Assembly (NCBI RefSeq): GCF_000208865.1
Contig: NC_018386.1
Span: forward strand, 1,736,001 to 1,800,000
DNA length: 64,000 nucleotides
Reading direction: 5' to 3'
From: Neospora caninum Liverpool
Taxonomy: Eukaryota > Apicomplexa > Conoidasida > Eucoccidiorida > Sarcocystidae
Positions 13,201-37,152 of the stretch are shown here, in pieces. A model generated the notes under the pieces. That model was not told where the DNA came from. It worked only from the letters and a program-made list of their open reading frames with translations, and ran no database searches. Made by a program: the position numbers and the translations under genes. How positions within the stretch are numbered: the first letter of the stretch is position 1; every line of letters starts with the position of its first letter.

Positions 13201-15750
13201 TCGGCACCCGGCGTGCGCGCGGTCCCGGGCGCGACCTCGGTGATGGCCTCGCCCGCGCTCCTCCCCGCGTCCCTCCCGCAGCATCTCGCTTCGAGTCGCC
13301 TGCTGCCAGGCCTCGTGTCTCAGCCCTTGTCGGCGCTGCCTGCGGGGCGCGGCGGGCGGCCCGACAGCGGCCGTGCGACGCCGAGTGCAGAGGCTTCGCC
13401 GGTCCTGGCCCCGCTTCCGGTCTCCTTGTCGGCTCTCGGCGCCGCGCTGCCTTCTGGAGTCCGCAGAGAAGGCGGAAAGGACGAAGCGGCGAAAACCGGC
13501 GACAACGCCGAGCCGGCCTCCGCCGCCTCATCGCCCTTCCTCGCGCCTGCGGCCCTCGCGAGGAACGAGGCCTCGAGTCTTTTGGCGAGCGCGGCGACGC
13601 GCGTGGGGCCCGGCCAAGGCCTGGCGAGCCGGTCCGCCCCTGGGCCGGGCGCGTCGGCGGTCGCTTCGCTTCTCGCCAATCTCGCCGCTTCCCCCGCGCC
13701 GTCGCCTTCCCCCGCGTCTCGGTCGCCCGACCTGGCTGCGCGAGGTCAGCCGACTGTCCCCTCCCCGGTCGTCGCGCCGGCCCCTCCGCCTCTGCCGGCT
13801 CTCTCGCCCGTCTCGGCCGGAAACCCGCCAGCCCTCCTCGCTGCATGCGCCGCTGCCGTCGCCGCTGGAAAGCTCCCGGCCCCAGTGGCCTTGGCGGCTG
13901 CGGCAGCGGCGAAGAAGGCCGGGCAAGCGGCGAGTGCGGCGGTGCCCGGAGCAAGTGACGGGAGTCCGCTCGTGCTTCCGACGAATCAAACTCAGGGGGC
14001 GAATGCGGCGGGCTCGCTTGCGACTCCCTCCGCCGCTGCGCGCAGTGTCTCGCCAAGTCCTCTGCAAAGGCCAAATGTGGGGGACCAGGCTCTCAGCGGC
14101 GCTGGTCTCCAGAGTGCGGAAGCCTGTCGGACGCGCTCTACCGAGGCGACGGCGCGCTCGCCTACCCCCGTGGCCGAACCAGCCGAAAGAGACGGAGGGC
14201 CAAGTGAACCGGTCCTCGGCGCTCCGGATGGGAGCGGCTCTCTCCGTGCAAACTCAAGCGAAGTTCCTGAAGCGAGAATGTCTGCGACGACTCCGCTGCT
14301 CAGTGCTCTGGCTGCAGGGCTGGCAGCAAGTGTATGTACAGCGAGTAGCGGTGCTGCGAGTGAAGAAGCTTCCGGACTGGGGGTTTCGAGTCGCGACATC
14401 GAAGGAGGGAGAATCAGCCCAGAGACAGTCCGAGAAGAGACAGAGCCTGTGTCGGCTACGTCCCTGCCTTTCCCCGGTTCTGCGCCGTCCGCCGATCCAC
14501 TCGACGCGGCCGAGCAAACTCCCGAAGTGTCGACGCTGCGAGGCCCATCAACGACAGACCTGCCGGTGGTGCCGAGGGCAGAAGGCGTGCAGGAGAGAGA
14601 AGAGACACGTGGAGACACGGGAGAAGGAGCCGCGCAATGCGAAGGAGAGGCGAGAAGAGAAGAGAAGTCGGAAGAGAGTGGAACGCGCATCTGCAACTTG
14701 GAGGGAGAGGCGGAAGCTGTGGCACAAAAGAATCTGGCGGAAACGAAAAGCGCTTCTCTTTCCTCGGCGTTTTTGTCCACGCACTCGTCTTCGATTGATC
14801 TGGCCTTTTCAGAGGCCGGAGCGGAAATGCTTCTACCTGGAGCCGTCTCCCCGACTTTCGCTTTCGCCGCCTCGCGTTCGGCTCCACTTCCCGAGCGCCC
14901 TCTCTCAGAAGCTGTGGAAGAAGTCCAAGCCTCTCAGATTGCGAGGGATGTGGGCGTCGAGGGGACAGAAGGGACAGAGTCGTCGGCGTTGTCGGATGAG
15001 GCAAACGAGCGAAGCGCAGCTTTTTTCGTTCGTGCCGCCGAACCTACAGAATGTTCTGACCCTCCGCAGTCTACACAGTCCCTGGAAGGAAGCGCGGAGC
15101 GCGTGTCTACGTGCCTGCCTGTCTCGTCGCTGCCTCCTGAGTTAGCTTCTGAGCTGCCGCAGAACGGAGAGGCGTGCTCTCGTCCCGCTGAGGCGACGGT
15201 TTCTTCCCTGCCGAGTGTGGCCGCGATGTCAGGCGTTTGGGCCGAGAACAGGGAGGAGTCTTCTGTCCCTGTTTTTCCGTTTTCGTCTCGCGTCTCTTCC
15301 TCCGAGGGGAACGAGGCAGAGGAAGAGGGGCGGCGCGGAGCAGAAGATCAGAGCGCGGATCACGAGAGCGAGGGCGCACAAGTCGGTGATCCGGGTGTCT
15401 TGATGGGAGAAGCGCACGACGCATTTCGCGAGAAGGACGAGCGGAAGGAAGACGCGGACCCTGCCGATGAACTCTCAGGAAAGACGGTGTGTGCGCGGGA
15501 CCTGCCTACGGACGGGCAACCGAGGGTAGAGGCGAGACTGGAAGAAGCCGTTCTGCATGCGCTTTGCACAACTGGAGACGCAGGAGAGACTGGAGCTGCC
15601 TCCCACTGCCCCGCTGTCCCACTGGACTTGTCGCGGGTTCTTCCCGCGTTCAGCGCCACACTGCAGGACCAGGTGTCTGCTGTCGCGGAGGGACAAACTA
15701 CGGAAGGCGAGAAAGAAACGGCGACCGCAGGAAGCAATGAGGATCAGTAA
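1271..15750 (+). CDS. Giant SANT-domain protein, NCoR/SMRT-like co-repressor candidate
   Basis: Model: join(1271..7845, 8334..8907, 9096..9251, 9723..9857, 10038..10166, 10582..15750), 12,738 nt, about 4,245 aa. All introns are GT-AG and phase is kept at each junction. The only clear domain is a SANT/Myb fold at residues ~2398-2450 (W2400; PKNFEKIASYLDGKS; DFYYRFKY). It resembles SANT1 of human NCoR1/SMRT more than DNA-binding Myb repeats, and an intron interrupts it at V|D. Exon 1 encodes about 2,190 residues of acidic, Ser/Ala-rich sequence with basic KRKR and KRRR clusters (probable nuclear signals) and a Gly/Arg-rich stretch near residues 2050-2080. Exon 6 adds about 1,700 residues of Ala/Ser/Pro-rich low complexity. 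NCoR-type SANT domains act with HDAC3, and an HDAC3-TBL1 complex with very large subunits is known in Toxoplasma; membership is inference. The ATG at 1271 lies in a good context (AGGATGG). Exon joins are likely; the function is tentative. Confidence 0.8.
8234..8309. repeat. Intronic minisatellite, about 19 bp x 4
   Basis: Four near-identical copies of a CT-rich unit ending in CGCAACGGG lie in intron 1 of the SANT-domain gene, about 25 bases before the acceptor at 8333. The tract doubles as a polypyrimidine stretch, so copy-number changes could affect splicing of this intron. Confidence 0.85.
9031..9058. repeat. (AT)14 microsatellite
   Basis: An uninterrupted AT dinucleotide run in intron 2 of the SANT-domain gene, shortly before the acceptor at 9095. 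Confidence 0.95.
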
Positions 15751-29587
<13,837 letters not shown>

Positions 29588-31839
29588 TCGAGGGAGGATC
29601 GCGCGTTTTCGAGAGGCGCCTCTTCATTTCAAACCGAGCTCTGGGCTGCAGCACGAGGCGAGAGGCTTCATTTGATCCTTTTCTTTCGAAAAGGGGGGAT
29701 GTCGTTTTCTATTCAGCGGTTGTGAACGGTCGGACGCGGTGGAACTCGACGGCCGAGACGACTTTCAGCGTCGCTGAGGAACAGACGCCATCTTGCTAGC
29801 GTCCACATACAGCGAAAAACAAGACGCTCGACTGCGCGTCGCGTTCGCCAGGCGCTGTCTCGCAGATGGCGGCATGTGTTCCCGGCGCGCGCAGGCTGCG
29901 GAATGCCGTGACAGTTCAGTTTCCTTTTCCACAAGGCATAGAATCGTGCATATGTACAGCGATGTGGAACTTCTCCGCGGCAGGAGAGAAGGATTCTTTG
30001 TAGACCTCGTGCACACTGTACGCAGGAATTTCCACCGATGCCACGCGATCCTGTGGGTCACACCGGGTCGTGTTTGCGTCGCAGCGGTGTCGCGGCTCTC
30101 CTCTCAGCAGAGGCCGGAGGCGAACCTGCTGAACAGACAAGCTTGTTAGAATCGTTTTTCCCTGGAGCCGGTCTGTCTCGGCGCTCGACAACCAGGCACA
30201 CAGACGCGGCGTCCGCGAATAGACGTCAGTTCAATTTCCTGTGCGGCGTTTGTGACAAAGAGAGATCCCCAAGACAAATGCACTGGAAAAGCAGTGAAAC
30301 ACGAGGAGCGCTCTTTAGCTCGGCACACAATCGATTTCCTGCTTGACACCATGCGGGAGATCCGGCGTAACGGTACTGAGTTTCTGAAGAGAATTCGGGC
30401 ACGCCGTTTTCAGTTTTAGAAAGCGAGGTCAGACGAACAACCCGTCATGAAAACGAGCTTAGAGCGAGGTGTTCTCCGGCCACACGAACGGTATCGAGTC
30501 ACGCATCCGTTCTGCGATAGTGAAGGACAAAAACTGCAAATTTCGTCTACGGCGATAACCACCGAGGACAAGAAAGAGAGAGTTTGAAAGGGGAGCAGTC
30601 TCTTCTCTGCGTGAGGTGGACATCTCCTTGCCTTTGGGGAATCGTCTTCGCATAGGAACTGCTTCGCCTGCTGAGCGCCAAAAGAGTCCGAGGTGTGATG
30701 GGCTACGCGACTGAGAAAGTTGAATCACAACCACGGGCGCGATACCGCCAACCCCGGATAGTTCGGAGTCCCCTTTGCTCATGCTGAGGTTCCAATGGAG
30801 CGTGCATCACCTATTGTTGCCGTCTTCCATATTCCCAGTTCACAGTACCGTCCACAGACACATGCGCTTTCATAGTTCAGTCGTCGGACGGTTGCAACGA
30901 AAAACTGTGTGTCGCTTTCGTGCTATATGCGTTGCAAGTCCTTTCGTCCGACTTTTCTCGTGTGAGGTTCTATTGGGAGACCAGATGGGTGCTTGCAAAA
31001 TCAGGCTCATTCGGCGGCGCCAAAGTTGCGAAGGCTATATACGTTACCGCGCACGACACGGAAGCCCCGGGAACCCTAGACTAGACCACTGGCAGCTCGG
31101 CTCTAGCTGTAGCACCTCCTGGTGAGCAAACTGACACCCAAAGGCTTTCTTCGAGGTAAAAAGCAACAGGCGTGTCATTCGTTGTTTTTTGGTAACGGTC
31201 ACATAGGCGGGAGAAGTGAACAACGCTGTCGGCAGACGTAGTGTGGCAGGTTACGTCAGAAACGCAGGAGCCTGCTTTCGGCTCTCTGTGTTCTAACGTT
31301 GGATATTCTGGTACGTTTCCTTCCGAGAGAGACGGAAACCAGAAGCAGATCGGCAAGTTTGTTGCAGCGTGGAAGAAAGAGGCAATGTGACGGCTCTGTG
31401 CGTTTTCACGACGCTCTCCGTAAGTGTCTCGCCAGGTCAATCGTCCGTGCCCGATGACCCTCCCAGGTGCGCTCAAAGTCACTAGCGGTTTCTCGGCATG
31501 CACTGGCGCATGCACGGCACACAGCAACTCCGACTGCTCGAGTTCTTAATCTGAAGGAAACTTTTTTCACTTGATCCCTGTGAAAGAAATATAGTGTTAC
31601 CGGTACTCTGAGAAGACTTCTGAAAAGGACAACTGGCTATCCCGGGCGTGTGTGACCCCTTCTGCCTCGGCCTCTCTGTTTGGCCTGCCTGGCCTCGATC
31701 CGCTCCTCAACGTGTTTTCAGCCCCTTCCCTTTCTATGTCTCTCCTTTTCTCCAATTAACCCTCTCTGCCATGCTCGGGAGAGCTGGCATGCCGTCCAGG
31801 ATCCGTTTTTGAGGCCGCGGAAAACGGACCGGGTGCGCG
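29588..31839. other. Spacer between ISWI and XRCC3-like genes
   Basis: About 2.25 kb with no supported gene. It should hold the ISWI 3' UTR and the promoter and 5' UTR of the XRCC3-like gene. Frames are short, change strand often and match no family. A pyrimidine-rich stretch at about 31660-31770 lies just before the XRCC3-like start. Confidence 0.6.
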
Positions 31840-33399
31840 ATGGCCGACGGCGCAGCGGCTGCAGCCGCACCGTCTCTTCCGCGCAACTCGGCGCACACCG
31901 CTGTAGAGCAAGTTTCAGGCGTCAACTGTGCGGATCGACCCGATGTGGCGGGGGACTCCCTTGCGTTTTTCGAAGCTGCCCAGTCACTAATCAAGATCGC
32001 GGCCACTGGCGCCGCAGCACCGGCGGATAGTGCCTTGCCTTGGCCACCGCCGCCGTACGTGAGTCCAGCGCGAACGGCAGTCGAAATTCTCTCGTCTGCG
32101 GTGTATAGACACCTGGGCTCGCGCGTTCTGCCGGTTGGTTGTCGAGCGGTGGACGAGTATTTGAACGGCGGAGTTCCACGGAGTAGGGTTGTCGAGATCG
32201 CCGGCAAGGCGGGCTGCGGGAAAACGCAGTTTGCCTTGTCGCTGGTGTCAGAGACAGTTCTTCAGAGTTGCTTCAACGAGCGAGGAGGCTGTTCCGAAAC
32301 GCGTCTCTGCGAACCCACGGCGAGGCAGCCCTCCGCTGCCGGCTCCGCGCTGCTGTCGCTTACGGAGCATGCTGCGGACTCGCCGGAGCTCGCAGAGGCT
32401 GAAAAGCCCACTGCCGTGTTCTACATCCACACAGAGGGCGGTTTCCCGGTTCAGCGGCTGCACGAAATCATGAATTCTCGACGCGACCTGAGGGCAAGGG
32501 GTGGCGAGTCCTCTCCGGCTCGGCCACCAGTGGCGCACGCGGGTGTTGTGAACGCTGGCCCCCTCCCGGTGCCACCCACAAAGGCTCTGATGCAGCGTGT
32601 GTTCATGGAAGAAGTTGCCACTGAAGAAGAGCTGTGGATCACTCTGACGCGTCGGCTACCGAGGCTGTTTCTGTCTTACCGCGTGGCGCTGATCGTCATT
32701 GACTCGATCGCAGCCGTTTTCCGCCTGCCCACTGCGAGTGCAGAGCCGCCGGGCGCCCCGGATCCCTGGCAGGGTTCAGAGTCGAGAAAAAAGGTGGCTG
32801 GTCTCGTGGATCGCGCCACCAAGCTCATGCGGATTGGTGCAATTCTGCGGAGGTTCGCGGCGACTCACGGGTGTTGCTGTCTCGTTCTCAACCAGGTCAG
32901 CGACACGACTTCCGACGAGGAAGGCTTCGACCTCAGCCTCTCGACTGCGTCGCGCGCACCAGCCTCTCCCAGATCTCCGGGCGGGGAGCGGCCGACGGCG
33001 GATGGCCCCGAGGGCGGAACAGACCAGAAAGGGGTTCCCCGCGCAACTCTTTCTTCTCCGCAGTGCGTGTGGCGGAGTGTTTCCGCGGGGATTGACGGCG
33101 AGCTAGCTTGGTCGAGTCGCCAAGTGGCCCCCAGACGTCTTCTCTTTGGAGGGGAAGATCCAGGAGTGAGACCCGCACTCGGGTTGACCTGGAGCAACTG
33201 TGTCGATTGCCGGATGATGATTCACAGAATGGAAGGGCGGGTAAGGCCCGTTCTCGACACGGCCAGAGCAGAGGGCGAGGCGCCGCGTTCTCCCACTCAT
33301 GGTCCATTACGGTGCCTACGGGTTGTGTTCGGCTCTGGCCTCGACAACGCAACTGACACCTTTTTTAGAATCGACGCTGGAGGCATTGCTGATCCGTGA
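31840..33399 (+). CDS. XRCC3: XRCC3-like RAD51 paralogue
   Basis: Intronless, 519 aa (human XRCC3 is 346 aa). It is a RecA/RAD51-fold ATPase expected to act in homologous recombination repair in the nucleus. The core begins with LPVGCRAVDEYLNGGVP, matching the XRCC3 sequence before Walker A. Walker A is GKAGCGKTQ (122-130) and Walker B is VALIVIDS (282-289, D288). Motifs YIHTEGGFPVQRL and ALGLTWSN are typical of XRCC3 (human YICTEDAFPHKRL, ALGITWAN). Extra length comes from an Ala-rich N terminus, an insert of about 45 residues after Walker A, and a low-complexity insert of about 80 residues between VLNQVSD and ALGLTWSN. No helix-hairpin-helix domain is evident at the N terminus. The ATG at 31840 (GCGATGG) is the natural start. 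DMC1 and RAD51 themselves are excluded by the divergent Walker regions. It is unusual here in having no introns. Confidence 0.9.
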   Translation: MADGAAAAAAPSLPRNSAHTAVEQVSGVNCADRPDVAGDSLAFFEAAQSLIKIAATGAAAPADSALPWPPPPYVSPARTAVEILSSAVYRHLGSRVLPVGCRAVDEYLNGGVPRSRVVEIAGKAGCGKTQFALSLVSETVLQSCFNERGGCSETRLCEPTARQPSAAGSALLSLTEHAADSPELAEAEKPTAVFYIHTEGGFPVQRLHEIMNSRRDLRARGGESSPARPPVAHAGVVNAGPLPVPPTKALMQRVFMEEVATEEELWITLTRRLPRLFLSYRVALIVIDSIAAVFRLPTASAEPPGAPDPWQGSESRKKVAGLVDRATKLMRIGAILRRFAATHGCCCLVLNQVSDTTSDEEGFDLSLSTASRAPASPRSPGGERPTADGPEGGTDQKGVPRATLSSPQCVWRSVSAGIDGELAWSSRQVAPRRLLFGGEDPGVRPALGLTWSNCVDCRMMIHRMEGRVRPVLDTARAEGEAPRSPTHGPLRCLRVVFGSGLDNATDTFFRIDAGGIADP

Positions 33400-35574
33400 C
33401 TGATTTTTGGCGCCGCCTCGAGCCGGCCTGACGCTGGAATGCCGCGCACACTGAGAGCGGCTACACCCCCTTCAAGGCCATCTACACTCTATATGGCACG
33501 CACGTCAAAACAGCTTAGTTCGTCCTAGACCCAACACCAAGACACATGCAGCTCAGCCGGAGACGACAGGTCAACTACGAAGGAACTCAATCCGTACCAA
33601 ACAGGCTTCCAGGAGACGACCGCCACACATGACACCTGATATTCATATCTATCTACCAATATGTATATGTATATATATATATATATATATATGCAATATG
33701 TGGATCCATTTCTACACTGTGCTGGGAGCACCTGCCCTACGAGGGGAGATGCCAATTTCGCGTGGCGCCCTTAACCTAGACGGGTTAACGCTCACACTCT
33801 AACTCGAGAGAGTTGGGCACGGCGATTTTATGCGTAAACCATAGCCGAGCTGTTGTTGTGCACTGCTTTACAGGAGACTTGCAGTTGCTTTCGTTTTCAC
33901 CTGTGCACACGTGCTAGTAAGCGTTTTTTCTCAGGCGAGGGACGACAGGACTTAACACGGCTTTTTTTGCGCTGCGCTCATGGACTGTACGCCCTTCCGT
34001 GAAGAGATGTACGTAGGCGACCGCCCCTTCACAGCCCTGACACACTCTCAAAACGGTTCACATCGTACTCGCAGGCGACTGAGCGTGGTTTTTCTCTTCG
34101 GCTGTAGACGTGAAATTCAAGAAAGAGGGAAGAGAGACTGACGACAGCAGACAGAACAGTGTCAAGCGGGGAAAAGAGCACCGGCCTTTTGAAAGTTTGA
34201 ATCTTTTCTGTAACCTCTGAGTGTCGTGGCACACTCTGTCAGTCTTTCAGCGAAAGGTGGTATTACAAAAACAGTGGAAATGTCAACATGCGGTTTCATC
34301 CTGTCCGGCTGAGTCGCGTAGGGTAGAGTACTAAAACTCAGACTTCTTGAGAGCTTCCGACTTCGCTCGTCCTGCGACTCTGAACTCTATTTTTTTCTGC
34401 TTTCGGCCGCTGCGTGATCACCCCTCTCCCAGCAACGACACGCCTTCAAACTCTGTCGGCGAGACAACTGAACGTTTATTTAGACAACCGCTCAACAGCG
34501 ACAGTCTCCTGGCACCCTCTTCTCCGCCCGACCTCCGGGTGAAACCTAAGAAAGAGAGGACATCCGCCCTATCAAGCGGAAGGATGGCACATCTCCAGGA
34601 CGTCCTCCCCTGTGTTTTCCGTGGTGACCGTTGTCCTGACCACCGCTCGTCATCAAATTCTCGCTGGATGCTGATCTGCCGACAGCCCGCTCGTTGACAT
34701 CCAGTTGCCGCTTGAAGTTCAGCCTTCAAAGAACCGAAGCACACGCAAACACTCGTACACTTTGCTCACCAGGGAAACAGAAAACTCCTCAAAACGTCCG
34801 GCATTCCAGGTTGTTGTCGCTCCCATATTAAAGCTCGAGGACCGCAGTTGTTGTGACGAGTAGGTGAAATCCGATTCTTGTGGAACGCAAACGGAACACG
34901 AACACACTTATTTGCTACTGGTTACGGAGACCGAGGATAACGACAGAGCTCACAAAGAGAACACTTTCTGCGCCGCAGGGGAAGAAGCCGCGCTTCGATG
35001 ACAGCGCCGCTTGCAACTCTGCATGCGCGCGCATCTCGCCCGTTTTTTACTGGGACTCTGTCGCGTTATGGCCGTCACCGAGTTTCGTAAAGGAGCCGAT
35101 TTTTGGGAAAAAGATTTTCGGTTGTCTCAGCTCCAACTCGTCGCCGTGTGGTAAATGAAAACCCTACGGAAAACAATCCTTAAAACCAACTCGCCGGCGG
35201 TTGTTCTGTGCTGTATCACTGCGGCTGCTAGCGAGGCTTGTGTCGATCATCTGCAGGAGGAACCGTATGAACAGCCTGTGCGACTTTCACCTGCTCATTG
35301 AACTTTTTGGCCGCCCTATTTGGGGCTCACTTGGGTTCTCGGAGCGGTAGCCTCGTGGCTGCTTCGCAGTCTTTTCTTGCCTCAGACACCGCCGGGAGCG
35401 TCGCGCCGCGGCGACTCGCTGGTTTTTTAGTATGCGAGCGCCGAACCCTCTCTCCCTCTCTCTCTCTCACCGCACCGGCACATTCGTCGAAAGAGGGGAC
35501 GTCCTCGATTTTTCCGTCTCGAGCGAGAAGTTCTCAGTTTGTGCACGGGGAAATAAAAGGCGCGGGTGGCTGCG
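33400..35574. other. Spacer upstream of the kelch gene
   Basis: About 2.2 kb without a supported gene, holding the 3' UTR of the XRCC3-like gene and the 5' region of the kelch gene. Base composition is more even than in the coding blocks. A pyrimidine-rich tract (CTCTCTC) lies about 110 bases before the kelch start. Confidence 0.6.
33661..33693. repeat. AT microsatellite
   Basis: ATGTATATGT followed by a perfect AT run, in the spacer after the XRCC3-like gene. Confidence 0.93.
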
Positions 35575-37152
35575 ATGGCGCCTTCCAATCCGTCGGAGAA
35601 AGACGTCAAGAAGGACGTCGGCGTCCTGTCGCCGGCGTGTTTCTGCCTGACTGAGGTACTTCAAAACGCCGAAGTGTTCAAGTCGTTCGACTGCCAGTCC
35701 GTCGCCTTCATCCAGCCCGAAATCTTTTGCTACGGCGCGAAACGCGGGAAGACGGGAACAAGTGAAGCGGTCATGATCTATGACTACCAGGAAAACATTT
35801 TCTCTTTGGCAGAAGCGCCCAAGGACGAGGACAACCCGGAGTCTCGACCTCAGGGGCGTACGGCCGCAAGCTTCGTGCGCCGCAAGCCGCTGAAAGGAGG
35901 CAGCGATCCCGAGAAGGGTGTCCTGACTCTGTTTGGCGGCGAGAACAGCGCCTCGGAATTGACGGACCGCGTGTGGAATTTCGATCCCGTCGCAAAGACG
36001 TGGAAGGAAGTCCAAACGGGCGGTCCACGCCCCTCCGCGAGGTTCGGCCACGCGGCGTGCACGAGTACCAATTTCAAGACCATGTACGTGTATGGAGGCA
36101 TGGATCAGCACGGAGTGGCGCGGGACGACGCGTACGTTTTCGGCGAAGACGACATCTGGTCCGAACTGCCGATGGCCGAAGTGTGCGCAGACATCCCGGC
36201 GCGATGCTTCCACACGCTCGTCGCAGGCCGCCCCGCACGGTCAGCCCGGGAGTACCTTCTTCTTTTCGGAGGCGACAGCACGGGAAGCGGAGCAGCCTCG
36301 AACGAGCTTTGGATGTACTCGCTGACGTCCAAAAATTGGAAGAGAGTCACCGACGCCAGCGGGTCGCCGCCCAAGGCGCGAATGAAGCACTCGTGCGTGT
36401 TTGCGAACAACCGGATGTGGATCTGTGGCGGCGAAGCGTGGGAGTGGCTGGGCACGACGACTTTCAAAGATCTCTACGGCTACGACCTCACGCTGAACTA
36501 CTGGTTTTTGTGCGATGTGTTCCTCTCGAAGCCGCGAAACGAATCCCACAATTTCATGCTTGGACCGATCGCCATATCGTCGACGACGCGGTCGGTCATC
36601 ATTTTCGGCCACGAGTCGGACTCGGAAGGCAACAAACAATCCGTGATTTACCGCGCAACGCCCGTTTGCACGTTTGCGTATCTGAGTCAGGCCGACAGTG
36701 AAAACAAGACGGCCCGCGACAGCATGACAGACATTTCGACGGCTGCGCGCAGAGTCCAAAGCACGCTGGAGACGGCGCGGGCGTCGGTAGACGGGACGGA
36801 GGCGAAGATCGCCGAGCTCGAACAAGAGATGACCAAGGTGTCCGCGCGTCTGAAAGAGGCGAAAAAGGCCGCCAGCGAAATCGTTTTCCACGACGATGTG
36901 AACACTGAGCTGTTGACCCGAACCGCGGAGGTGGAGAAGTCCGCGGACTCCGTTAAAGACTTCGAAGACCGCCTGGACGAATTGGAAGCGAAGCTCGACG
37001 ACATCCGGGTCAAAGTGAAAAAGAAGGCCGGAAAAGCCGACGTGCGACGCATCGAACGCGCCGTGGGGCGAAAGGATCAGCGCCAAAGCTCGCGTACCAA
37101 GAAGCTGGACGGCGGACTCGACTCGTCGAGTGACAGCAGCGACAGTTCCTAG
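35575..37152 (+). CDS. Kelch-repeat protein with C-terminal coiled coil
   Basis: Intronless, 525 aa. Residues ~115-370 hold a kelch beta-propeller with about five blades recognisable by the Gly-Gly and spaced Trp/Tyr pattern: LFGGENSASEL...WKEV (119-146), YVYGGMDQHG...WSELP (171-199), LLFGGDSTGSG...WKRV (229-258), WICGGEAWEW...YWFL (282-312), and a weaker last blade IIFGHESDSEG (342-352). Residues ~380-485 form a heptad-patterned coiled coil (KIAELEQEMTKVSARLKEAK; DFEDRLDELEAKLDDI). The tail is basic and then ends in a Ser/Asp run (DSSSDSSDSS), a typical casein kinase 2 site. There is no BTB domain, so it is not a Kelch13 or KEAP1-type adaptor. It has no signal peptide or membrane segment. 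Propeller plus coiled coil suggests a scaffold; the process it serves cannot be told. The start is the ATG at 35575; an in-frame GTG lies just upstream. Confidence 0.9.
   Translation: MAPSNPSEKDVKKDVGVLSPACFCLTEVLQNAEVFKSFDCQSVAFIQPEIFCYGAKRGKTGTSEAVMIYDYQENIFSLAEAPKDEDNPESRPQGRTAASFVRRKPLKGGSDPEKGVLTLFGGENSASELTDRVWNFDPVAKTWKEVQTGGPRPSARFGHAACTSTNFKTMYVYGGMDQHGVARDDAYVFGEDDIWSELPMAEVCADIPARCFHTLVAGRPARSAREYLLLFGGDSTGSGAASNELWMYSLTSKNWKRVTDASGSPPKARMKHSCVFANNRMWICGGEAWEWLGTTTFKDLYGYDLTLNYWFLCDVFLSKPRNESHNFMLGPIAISSTTRSVIIFGHESDSEGNKQSVIYRATPVCTFAYLSQADSENKTARDSMTDISTAARRVQSTLETARASVDGTEAKIAELEQEMTKVSARLKEAKKAASEIVFHDDVNTELLTRTAEVEKSADSVKDFEDRLDELEAKLDDIRVKVKKKAGKADVRRIERAVGRKDQRQSSRTKKLDGGLDSSSDSSDSS

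Noticed and set aside
9390..13958. Plus-strand frame of over 1,500 codons overlapping exons 4 to 6 of the SANT gene
   Set aside because: It runs through introns and is out of frame with the SANT domain and its splice phases. Its product is Arg-rich shadow sequence.
11960..14074. Minus-strand open frame of over 700 codons, Arg/Pro-rich
   Set aside because: It is the antisense shadow of the last exon of the SANT gene; Arg/Pro/Ala richness results from the GC-rich coding strand.
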